From Candidatus Sulfotelmatobacter sp. (GTDB lineage Bacteria > Acidobacteriota > Terriglobia > Terriglobales > Acidobacteriaceae): DNA of 56,869 bases. The DNA lies in the NCBI GenBank assembly GCA_030041215.1, contig JASHOH010000050.1, positions 1 through 56,869 on the forward strand, given 5' to 3'. The notes beneath the pieces are model-generated. The model searched no databases. It was not told where the DNA came from and saw only the letters and a list, made by a program, of their open reading frames with translations. The number at the start of each line of letters is the position of its first letter. The first letter of the stretch is position 1. Position numbers and translations under genes: made by a program. Positions 47,076 through 56,869 of the stretch are shown here, piece by piece.

Positions 47076-47205
47076 GCCAGTACTCAGTCTGCGATGTTTT
47101 GTGTTTCGCTGGACCTGAGAGCGTTGGTTCCGCGAAACGTTCTCTCCAAATCTTTCAGCTGCTGCCGCAGCCAGTCCCGGCCTCTGCTGGCGACTGAGTA
47201 CTGGC
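47076..47205. repeat. Inverted repeat with heptad arrays in the rpoB-rpoC spacer
   Basis: GCCAGTACTCAGTC (47076-47089) and its exact reverse complement GACTGAGTACTGGC (47192-47205), 102 bases apart. The left arm belongs to a 7-base-period array (CAGTACC, TAGCTGC, CAGTACT). The two arms could pair and loop out most of the spacer in the mRNA. Confidence 0.75.
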
Positions 47206-47219
47206 TACCGGCAACTGTC

Positions 47220-51680
<4,461 letters not shown>

Positions 51681-52124
51681 CGTCAGAAAACTCCCAATAT
51701 CAGCCGCAGCCGAGGGCTGCGAATACCGCGGAATGTGAGGCGCACGGGGCGCCAGTCAAGCGGCTCGAACCTGGTTAAATCGGAGACGTTACATCGAAAA
51801 CACGACGAGGCATCTGCAGGGACAAGCGTTCCCGCAGACGCCATGTACGGCGTTTCGCCAGTGTGAATTTGAACTCTTTCGCGCCAGTTCTCTTCGGCCG
51901 TTTCCGTTCCGCCTGCCCTGCGGAACAGTGCCCAAGCTTCCCTGCGGGACTAGCCCGCCACTGAGTGACGCCCAAGGGAAGCGGTGTTATTTAGATGTTA
52001 CCACCGCCGCCCGGGCTTCACAACTAGAATATATATTTTTCTGAGACTTGCATGGAATCAGGTGCAACACGGTTCCGGCCTGTCCCAGGGACACCAGCGG
52101 GGCTCGGACGTCCCGCTAAAGGCG
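51681..52124. other. rplL-rpoB spacer (about 440 bases)
   Basis: No gene. The minus-strand transcript can form a stem at 51813-51838 (TCTGCGGGAA / TCCCTGCAGA, with one wobble and one mismatch). A 13-base palindrome TGTCCCAGGGACA is at 52081-52093. Such spacers often house attenuators or RNase III sites that set the ribosomal protein to polymerase ratio; whether these do is an inference. Bases 52030-52045 are AT-rich (ATATATATT). Confidence 0.45.
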
Positions 52125-52514
52125 TCACTTTACTTCGACGGTCGCCCCAGCCTCAGTAAACTTCTTCTTAATCGTCTCGGCCTCTTCCTTGGAAACGCCC
52201 TCTTTCACGTTCTTGGGCGCCCCATCCACCAGTTCCTTGGCTTCTTTCAGGCCCAAGCTGGTGACTTCGCGGACGGCCTTGATTACATTGATCTTATTGG
52301 CGCCGACTTCCTTCAGCACCACCGTGAACTCGGTTTTTTCCTCCGCCGGAGCCGCTCCTGCACCGGCCGCCGCGCCACCGCCGCCCGCCACCATCACGGG
52401 AGCCGCTGCCGCCGCCGACACGCCCAACCGAGCTTCCAGCTTCTTCACCAGTTCCGCCGCCTCGACCAGCGACAGGTTCACTATTGAATCTTCAATCTGT
52501 TGCAGATCCGCCAT
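52125..52514 (-). CDS. rplL: Large ribosomal subunit protein bL12
   Basis: 129 residues. The N-terminal dimerisation part ([20 protein letters not shown]) is followed by an Ala/Gly-rich hinge and a C-terminal domain with [20 protein letters not shown] and [19 protein letters not shown]. It forms the flexible stalk that recruits translation factors. It normally follows rplJ directly, but here an unknown 77-residue gene lies between. A GCGGGCAC hairpin repeat sits in the spacer on its 5' side. Confidence 0.98.
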   Translation of the reverse strand: MADLQQIEDSIVNLSLVEAAELVKKLEARLGVSAAAAAPVMVAGGGGAAAGAGAAPAEEKTEFTVVLKEVGANKINVIKAVREVTSLGLKEAKELVDGAPKNVKEGVSKEEAETIKKKFTEAGATVEVK

Positions 52515-52682
52515 GTTTAGTTTCTCCAGTATTTAGTCTCGTTGTAGAGATGTTGCTTGCAACGTCTCCCTTTCGCTATCGCCAGCCCGGTTTCCAGTGC
52601 GACCAGGTTTCATTTCCTCAGCGCCAGACAACGCCGGTAACGAACCGCGCAACCCCGGACTTTTGATAACCAAATCTTGTGT

Positions 52683-52712
52683 GGCGCGGGCACTCCGTGC
52701 CCGCGGCTTTTA
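52683..52712. repeat. GCGGGCACTCCGTGCCCGC hairpin
   Basis: Perfect 8-bp GC-rich stem-loop in the spacer before rplL, followed on the plus strand by GGCTTTT. It belongs to the family of small GC-rich hairpins found at several gene borders. Confidence 0.55.
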
Positions 52713-52714
52713 CC

Positions 52715-52948
52715 CTACGCCTTCACAAACGTCTTGTCCTCGAGCGCCTTGCGGATGTACCGCATCAACGTAATGGCCTTGTGTTCTGCCAGCAATGTTG
52801 CAGTTCCCAAATCCTCAAGGCTCACCGGGAACTTGTACTTGGTTCCCCCAACTTCAACTTCGTAGAACGCATGGCCGGCGCGATAGAAAGAAAACCGGGC
52901 GACATTATTTTTCACAATGTCCTTGATCTTCATCGCCGCTGCCGACAC
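52715..52948 (-). CDS. Small conserved-looking protein of unknown function between rplJ and rplL
   Basis: 77 residues from the GTG at 52948, chosen because AGGAG (overlapping the rplJ stop codon) stands 5 bases before it; the family-like start would be the ATG at 52933 (MKIKDIVKNN), and a GTG at 52954 is also possible. The protein is basic with no signal or membrane segment: RFSFYRAGHAFYEVEVGGTK, KFPVSLEDLGTATLLAEHKA, then ITLMRYIRKALED. The central EDxGxAxLLAEDKA-like motif reminds me of small hypothetical proteins known from varied bacteria, but I cannot name a family. It is co-translated with rplJ and inserted into one of the most conserved gene pairs in bacteria. Confidence 0.8.
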   Translation of the reverse strand: MSAAAMKIKDIVKNNVARFSFYRAGHAFYEVEVGGTKYKFPVSLEDLGTATLLAEHKAITLMRYIRKALEDKTFVKA

Positions 52949-52956
52949 AAACACTC

Positions 52957-53490
52957 CTACGCTTCCTTAAACTTTTTCTCCTGCACGCCTTGATTCACAA
53001 CCACTGCCAAATTCCGCGGGACGGCATTGATCGCTGTCGCCAACCGCTGCGCCGGAGCATTGATCAGGAACAGCAGCTTGGACATCAGCTCTTCCTTCGA
53101 CGGCATCGAGGCCAGCGCTTCGATCTCCTTAATCGAAATCACGCGGCCCTCGACCACACCCACTTTGAAGGTAAATTCTGGCGTGTCTTTGACGTACTTC
53201 GTCAATGCCTTCGCCATCGCTACGGGGTCGCCCGTCGTGTAAGCGATCGAAGTCACTCCAGACAGGTTCTTCAGCCCTTCTTCGATCTTGGTCCCCTTTG
53301 CCGCGCGCTCAGCCAGCGTGTTCTTCACCACCTGGTATTTCGCGCCCGCGCCGCGCAGCGCCTTGCGCAGCTCGTAGTCCTGCGCCACGGTGAGCTTGCT
53401 GTAAGTAGCCACAACGGCGCTGGAAACGTTCTTCAATTCCGCGCTGAGTTTCTCAACTTGTTCCTTCTTCTTCGCTTTGCTGACCGCCAT
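52957..53490 (-). CDS. rplJ: Large ribosomal subunit protein uL10
   Basis: 177 residues. It forms the base of the L12 stalk. Recognisable parts: the N-terminal SKAKKKEQVEKLSAELKNVS, the RNA-binding KLTVAQDYELRKALRGAGAK, NTLAERAAKG, and the C-terminal L12-binding helix (SMPSKEELMSKLLFLINAPAQ onward). The L10-L12 complex usually represses translation from its own leader; the 133-base rplA-rplJ spacer, largely taken by a dispersed repeat, leaves little room for such a leader. Its stop codon supplies the ribosome site of the next gene. Confidence 0.97.
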   Translation of the reverse strand: MAVSKAKKKEQVEKLSAELKNVSSAVVATYSKLTVAQDYELRKALRGAGAKYQVVKNTLAERAAKGTKIEEGLKNLSGVTSIAYTTGDPVAMAKALTKYVKDTPEFTFKVGVVEGRVISIKEIEALASMPSKEELMSKLLFLINAPAQRLATAINAVPRNLAVVVNQGVQEKKFKEA

Positions 53491-53515
53491 TGTTGAATCC
53501 TTCCAAAATCTGAAT

Positions 53516-53621
53516 TGTCATCCTGAGGCGACATGCCTTCGTCGCCGAAGGACCTGAGCGCGCCACGCGAAGCGTCGCGTTCTTTCCGACGCAGTAATCG
53601 CGCGTCTGGCGCGCTTCCTTA
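53516..53621. repeat. Long dispersed palindromic repeat in the rplA-rplJ spacer
   Basis: Begins TGTCATCCTGAGG and contains CGCGAAGCGTCGCG and CTGGCGCGCTTCC. It aligns end to end with 2491-2593 between rpsG and fusA. It fills nearly the whole spacer where the L10 leader is normally found. Confidence 0.75.
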
Positions 53622-53622
53622 A

Positions 53623-54333
53623 TTACGCCTTGGCCGCGTTCTCGATCGGAGCCGTATCCAGCTGAATCCCCGGCCCCATCGTCGAACTCAAATAACAGCT
53701 CTTAATGTACTTGCCCTTGGCGACCGACGGCTTGGCCTTGATCACGCTCGTAATCAGCACGGTCGCGTTCTCAATCAGCTTGTCGGGCGAAAACGAAATC
53801 TTTCCCACCGGGCTGTGAACCAGCGCCGTCTTATCGGTGCGGAACTCGACCTTGCCGGCCTTCACTTCCTGCACCGCCTTGCCCACATCGAAAGTCACCG
53901 TGCCGGTTTTCGGGTTCGGCATCAGCCCCTTAGGGCCAAGAATCTTGCCTAGCCGTCCAACAGATTTCATCACGTCGGGCGTGGCGATCAGGGCATCGAA
54001 GTCGGTCCAGTTTTCTTTGGTGATCTTCTCGACCATCTCTTCGCCGCCGGCATAGTCGGCGCCCGCTGCCTCGGCTTCCTTGACCCTATCGCCCGTGGCG
54101 ATCACCAGAACCTTTTTCGACTTGCCCAGCCCATGCGGCAGCACGACCGTGCCGCGCACCATCTGGTCGGCATGCTTGGGGTCGACCCCCAACCGCATCG
54201 TGATCTCGACCGTCTCATCGAATTTGGCGTACTTCACCTTTTGCAGCAGCGGCACCGCATCCTGCAACACGTACGGCCGCTTCTCCACTGCCGCATGCGC
54301 CTTCGCGATATTTTTTCCTTCTTTTCTGCTCAT
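53623..54333 (-). CDS. rplA: Large ribosomal subunit protein uL1
   Basis: 236 residues. L1 stalk protein; it binds 23S rRNA and, in many bacteria, its own mRNA. Key segments: [57 protein letters not shown], and [16 protein letters not shown] at the end. It lies in the rplK-rplA order, with a 160-base spacer before it that holds three small hairpins. L1 autoregulation at the rplK leader is plausible but no site was found. Confidence 0.98.
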   Translation of the reverse strand: MSRKEGKNIAKAHAAVEKRPYVLQDAVPLLQKVKYAKFDETVEITMRLGVDPKHADQMVRGTVVLPHGLGKSKKVLVIATGDRVKEAEAAGADYAGGEEMVEKITKENWTDFDALIATPDVMKSVGRLGKILGPKGLMPNPKTGTVTFDVGKAVQEVKAGKVEFRTDKTALVHSPVGKISFSPDKLIENATVLITSVIKAKPSVAKGKYIKSCYLSSTMGPGIQLDTAPIENAAKA

Positions 54334-54396
54334 TTATTTTTCCTCGTCTCCCACGGCTGATCGCTGCTTTGATCAACTGTGGTGTTGTCGACTTTG

Positions 54397-54486
54397 TGGC
54401 GCGGGCGCTCTCGCCCGCAAACCTCTGGGGCTGAAGCCCCATCGGGTTGAGCCGTCTCAGCGGCACGGCTGAAGCCGTGCCCTTCC
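54397..54486. repeat. Three consecutive GC-rich hairpins in the rplK-rplA spacer
   Basis: GCGGGCGCTCTCGCCCGC, TGGGGCTGAAGCCCCA and GGCACGGCTGAAGCCGTGCC, each a perfect or near-perfect stem-loop with a CTGAAG or CTCT core. They are the same style as the GCTGAAGC family elsewhere in the window. Confidence 0.65.
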
Positions 54487-54492
54487 ACAAAA

Positions 54493-54924
54493 TTACCCAA
54501 CCACTTCAATCCCCATCGATCTCGCCGTGCCGCGCACACTCTTGATCGCCGCATCAATCGACGCCGCGTTCAAATCCGGCATCTTCTGCTTAGCGATATC
54601 CTCAACCTGCTTCGCTGTGACCTTGCCCACTTTCTCTTTATTCGGCGTGCCCGATCCCTTCGCAATTCCCGCCGCGCGCTTGAGCAGCACCGACGCTGGT
54701 GGCGTCTTGGTAATAAACGTGAATGACCGGTCGTTGTAAACCGTCACCACCACCGGGATGATCAGCCCTTCCATTTCCTTCTGGCTGGTGCGGGCATTGA
54801 ACTGCTTGCAGAACTCCATGATGTTGATCTGCGCTTGACCCAGCGCCGGACCGACCGGCGGCGCCGGCGTCGCCTTGCCCGCCGCAATCTGCAATTTCAC
54901 AAAACCTGTAGCCTTCTTCGCCAT
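54493..54924 (-). CDS. rplK: Large ribosomal subunit protein uL11
   Basis: 143 residues. It forms the GTPase-associated centre with 23S rRNA. Conserved features: [60 protein letters not shown], and the C-terminal [12 protein letters not shown]. It normally follows nusG immediately, but here about 380 bases separate them, occupied by a decayed aspartyl-protease gene. RBS AGAGAGAAAT-like precedes the ATG. The next gene is rplA. Confidence 0.98.
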   Translation of the reverse strand: MAKKATGFVKLQIAAGKATPAPPVGPALGQAQINIMEFCKQFNARTSQKEMEGLIIPVVVTVYNDRSFTFITKTPPASVLLKRAAGIAKGSGTPNKEKVGKVTAKQVEDIAKQKMPDLNAASIDAAIKSVRGTARSMGIEVVG

Positions 54925-54932
54925 TTCTCTCT

Positions 54933-55304
54933 CTACTTTTCTCGCGCCGACAAACCCAGCGCAACGACTAGTGGCACCAATTTCTTCTGGACCGGATCCA
55001 CAGCCAGTCCCAGTGACTCCAAGCTGTGCGCTCCCAAAACCTCTAAATCTCCCGGCTCCGCGACCACCACGTTATCGCCGCCTGTATAACCATCCGCAGA
55101 CAAGAACACAGCGGCGAGGTCTCGTTCCACCGTATGGCCTTCGATCGTTTTGAATTGCAACCGCCTTACGCGTTGCACGCCAAAGGATCGAGGCGCTCTT
55201 TGGAGATGCAGCTATACGCTGCACCCGTATCTGCCCAAGCTTCCAGTTCGGCTGGAGCGGCTGGGGTTCGCTGGATTCCAGACCTTCAACTTAAAGGTCG
55301 CCAC
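54933..55304 (-). pseudogene. Frameshifted retropepsin-like aspartyl protease gene between nusG and rplK
   Basis: Three frames joined give one coherent protein. From a GTG at 55304, one base after the nusG stop, frame A reads VATFKLKVWNPANPSRS. A one-base excess then shifts to frame B: AELEAWADTGAAYSCISKER and LDPL, which carries the catalytic DTGA motif. A one-base loss (CCTTTGGCGTG where a further G is needed) leads to frame C: GVQRVRRLQFKTIEGHTVER through [20 protein letters not shown] to a stop at 54933. This matches the clan AA, retropepsin-like single-domain family. Two indels make it a pseudogene unless both are assembly errors. It fits the nusG-rplK space tightly and may once have been translationally coupled to nusG. 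Confidence 0.72.
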
Positions 55305-55305
55305 T

Positions 55306-55983
55306 CTACGCCACCTTCTCCACCTGATTAAACTCCAGCTCCACCGGTGTGGCGCGGCCGAAGATCGTGACCATTACTTTCAAAGTTTCGCGATCTTCGT
55401 TTACTTCATCCACAATGCCCTGGAAGGTCGCAAACGGGCCTTCCGAAATCCGCACAGTCTCGTTCTTCTCGAATTTGACCTTGAGTTTGGGCTTCTCGCG
55501 GCTGTCGGCAACTTTGTAGACAATGTGCTGGACTTCTTCGTCGGAAAGCGGCGTCGGCTGCTGACCGGTGCCAACAAATCCCGTCACGCGCGGCGTCGAC
55601 TTCACCACGTGCCAGACATGGTCGTCCATGTCCATCTCCACCAGCACATAGCCGGGATAGAACATGCGCTCCGACGTATATTTCTTGCCGCCGCGCACTT
55701 CCGTCACCGATTCAGTCGGAATCAGCACCCGGCCGATCTTGTTCTGCAAGCCAAACGCCTGCACGCGCGACTCGAGCGACTCTTTCACCTTGCGCTCGAA
55801 ACCCGAATAGGAGTGGATGATGTACCACTTCAGGTTCGGATTGCGCGGGGCTTCGGCGGTTCCACTTGCGTCCTGAGCGCCGGCAGATCCAGCAGCATCG
55901 GCAGCGGGTGATGCAGTGCTATCGGTGTTCGCCACCTCTGTGCCGCTCGCTGCGGCGGTTTCCCTTTTCTCTTCGTCCTGCAT
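55306..55983 (-). CDS. nusG: Transcription elongation factor NusG
   Basis: 225 residues from the ATG at 55983 (GGAG 11 bases upstream); an ATG at 56007 close behind the secE stop is an alternative. The NGN domain begins [20 protein letters not shown] and the C-terminal KOW domain spans [20 protein letters not shown]. The first 40 or so residues are a low-complexity Ala/Ser/Thr/Glu extension absent from the E. coli protein, similar in style to other acidobacterial NusG. It follows secE directly, and is followed by the aspartyl-protease remnant where rplK would usually come. Confidence 0.95.
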   Translation of the reverse strand: MQDEEKRETAAASGTEVANTDSTASPAADAAGSAGAQDASGTAEAPRNPNLKWYIIHSYSGFERKVKESLESRVQAFGLQNKIGRVLIPTESVTEVRGGKKYTSERMFYPGYVLVEMDMDDHVWHVVKSTPRVTGFVGTGQQPTPLSDEEVQHIVYKVADSREKPKLKVKFEKNETVRISEGPFATFQGIVDEVNEDRETLKVMVTIFGRATPVELEFNQVEKVA

Positions 55984-56012
55984 AATCAAATCAACTCCGG
56001 ACCGCATGAATC

Positions 56013-56288
56013 CTAGCGGTGCCCGAAATAGCTGTACAAAAACGTGACGGCCCTCTGGATGACGTTATCGATGATGAAAAAGTACAGCCCGAAAATAAAA
56101 ACCGTAATCACCACGACCGTGGTCGTCGCCCGCACTTCCTTCCACGAGGGCGCCGTGACCTTGCGCATTTCAGTGCGCACGTCGGTATAAAACGACTTGA
56201 TCCGCTCCGGCCAGGCTTTGACCCGCTCTCCAAAACTGCCACCGGCCGCTACAATTGAATTTGCCATTTTCTTCGTCTCTACCGCCAT
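56013..56288 (-). CDS. secE: Protein translocase subunit SecE
   Basis: 91 residues from the ATG at 56288, which has GGGAG 4-5 bases upstream; a longer frame starts at 56318 and a shorter ATG is at 56267. One transmembrane helix lies near the C-terminus ([20 protein letters not shown]), preceded by the amphipathic conserved region [20 protein letters not shown]. It belongs to the SecYEG channel. It lies between tRNA-Trp and nusG, the usual bacterial order. Confidence 0.94.
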   Translation of the reverse strand: MAVETKKMANSIVAAGGSFGERVKAWPERIKSFYTDVRTEMRKVTAPSWKEVRATTTVVVITVFIFGLYFFIIDNVIQRAVTFLYSYFGHR

Positions 56289-56331
56289 GCTGCTCCCTGG
56301 GCCTTTCACCGCGATCACTTTTCCAAAACTC

Positions 56332-56407
56332 TGGCAGGGGCGGAGGGATTCGAACCCCCAAGTCCGGTTTTGGAGACCGGCAGTTTAACCGTTGAGCTTA
56401 CGCCCCT
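56332..56407 (-). tRNA. tRNA-Trp (anticodon CCA)
   Basis: Minus-strand cloverleaf with acceptor AGGGGCG/CGCCCCT, anticodon stem CCGGT/ACCGG with loop CTCCAAA, T-arm GGGGG TTCGAAT CCCTC, discriminator G and an encoded CCA tail. The anticodon and G73 are standard for tryptophan. Its place between rpmG and secE is conserved in bacteria. Confidence 0.97.
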
Positions 56408-56409
56408 GT

Positions 56410-56472
56410 CTTGAGTCCCGAGTCCGGAGTCCTGAGGTCATACCTCGCGACTCGGGACTCGCGGCTCGCGAA
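56410..56472. repeat. GAGTCCN / GACTCGN heptamer arrays, inverted
   Basis: GAGTCCC, GAGTCCG and GAGTCCT in 7-base register, then GACTCGG, GACTCGC and GGCTCGC in the opposite sense, so the two halves can pair. It fills the rpmG-tRNA-Trp spacer completely. Confidence 0.7.
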
Positions 56473-56625
56473 CTATTTCACTTCCTTGTGTGGCGTGTGC
56501 TTGCGGCAACGGCGGCAGAATTTCTTGAACTCCAGCCGGTCCGTCGTCGTCTTGCGGTTCTTGGTCGTCGAATAATTCCGCTCTTTGCACTCACCGCACT
56601 GCATCGTCACAATTTCTCGGGGCAT
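56473..56625 (-). CDS. rpmG: Large ribosomal subunit protein bL33
   Basis: 50 residues, too short for many ORF cut-offs. The sequence begins [20 protein letters not shown] and ends [16 protein letters not shown]. It is the zinc-binding (CxxC ... CxxC) form: CGEC and CRRC are both present, unlike the zinc-free paralogues of some bacteria. It lies between tuf and tRNA-Trp-secE on the minus strand, the conserved order. Confidence 0.95.
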   Translation of the reverse strand: MPREIVTMQCGECKERNYSTTKNRKTTTDRLEFKKFCRRCRKHTPHKEVK

Positions 56626-56637
56626 TTTGAACTCCCG

Positions 56638-56716
56638 CTGTCAGCTTTCAGCTGTCAGCTCTCAGTTAAGTCCCTGTCATTCCGAACACGCGCAAAGCGC
56701 GGGTGAGGAACCTGCT
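56638..56716. repeat. TCAGCTN heptamer array plus CATTCCGAACACGCG repeat in the tuf-rpmG spacer
   Basis: TCAGCTT, TCAGCTG, TCAGCTC in 7-base register (56641-56666), then CTGTCATTCCGAACACGCGC and GCGGGTGAGGAACCTG, the same element as at 7337-7408. Confidence 0.7.
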
Positions 56717-56793
56717 GTTTGCTTCGCTACTCACACCGCAGAGCTTCGCTCCGCCGGACAGCCGAGGGCAGCTGTCCCTACATGTTCATCGCC

Positions 56794-56869
56794 TTACTGC
56801 AATATCTCCGCAATCGTGCCTGCACCCACCGTATGCCCGCCCTCGCGGATCGCGAACCGCAACCCTTTC
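56794..56869 (-). CDS. tuf: Elongation factor Tu, C-terminal part (gene enters from the right edge)
   Basis: The last 24 codons read KGLRFAIREGGHTVGAGTIA and EILQ followed by TAA, the canonical EF-Tu C-terminus. It is the gene upstream of rpmG in the tuf-rpmG-tRNA-Trp-secE order. With the str-operon tuf at the left edge, it forms a duplicate pair in the same orientation about 56.6 kb apart. Confidence 0.95.
   Translation of the reverse strand, partial: KGLRFAIREGGHTVGAGTIAEILQ

Noticed and set aside
54933-55304. Programmed frameshifting in the aspartyl-protease remnant
   Set aside because: Two opposite one-base shifts within 80 bases and no evident slippery heptamer with a stimulator; decay or sequence error is simpler. 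Kept only as a check.

Overview
The window looks like a chromosomal segment of an acidobacterium, most likely of the Koribacter/Sulfotelmatobacter-like Terriglobia. This is inferred from gene content and style: a carboxypeptidase-regulatory-domain TonB receptor, Ig-like lipoprotein, GH9 cellulase, YCF48-tailed anti-sigma factor, and spacers full of small dispersed repeats. No rRNA, CRISPR array, insertion sequence or prophage is visible.

Layout. Both ends lie inside tuf genes on the minus strand: the N-terminal part of one EF-Tu at 1-196 and the C-terminal part of another at 56794-56869. The right third (42.8-56.9 kb) is one long minus-strand transcription/translation cluster: tuf, rpmG, tRNA-Trp, secE, nusG, a frameshifted aspartyl-protease remnant, rplK, rplA, rplJ, a small unknown gene, rplL, rpoB, rpoC, then a terminator. 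The left end carries the str operon rpsL, rpsG, fusA, tuf, also on the minus strand. In many bacteria rpsL follows rpoC directly; here about 39 kb of other genes separate them.

The intervening region holds: an Ig-like lipoprotein; ribH-nusB; an acyl-CoA cluster (thiolase, truncated second hydroxyacyl-CoA dehydrogenase, intact hydroxyacyl-CoA dehydrogenase, zinc-ribbon membrane protein, crotonase); a TPR-GAF-degenerate GGDEF protein; a GH9 cellulase behind a promoter with a LacI-like operator; a GIDE-type membrane protein; a CTP-synthase-like amidotransferase lacking its catalytic His and Glu; a tRNA (anticodon CGC) followed by an inverted copy of its own D/anticodon region; YbaK; exported MsrB/MsrA; two rhomboids; HdeD; lexA with a direct-repeat operator inside its promoter; thioredoxin; a TonB receptor divergent from a Fur-family gene with a cluster of shared sites between them; a sigma/anti-sigma pair divergent from an ARPP-1-like protein; small secreted carboxypeptidase-regulatory-like proteins; a LysW-like zinc ribbon; a membrane spermidine-synthase-like protein; and pyruvate kinase with BrkB/YihY and ABM-like neighbours.

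The most pervasive unexplained signal is non-coding. At least five families of short repeats occupy the spacers: palindromes of the CATCCTGAG/GAAGGATC type, palindromes of the CATTCCGAACACGCG type, CTCTGTGTCTCCGTGG words, GCTGAAGC-type hairpins, and degenerate tandem arrays with an exact 7- or 8-base period. They sit even within the ribosomal and RNA polymerase operons, and in places have been drawn into reading frames (the C-terminus of RibH). I found no clear multi-gene novel system. The strongest candidates for new biology are the tRNA with its antisense partner, the small gene between rplJ and rplL, the operator clusters, and the repeat families.
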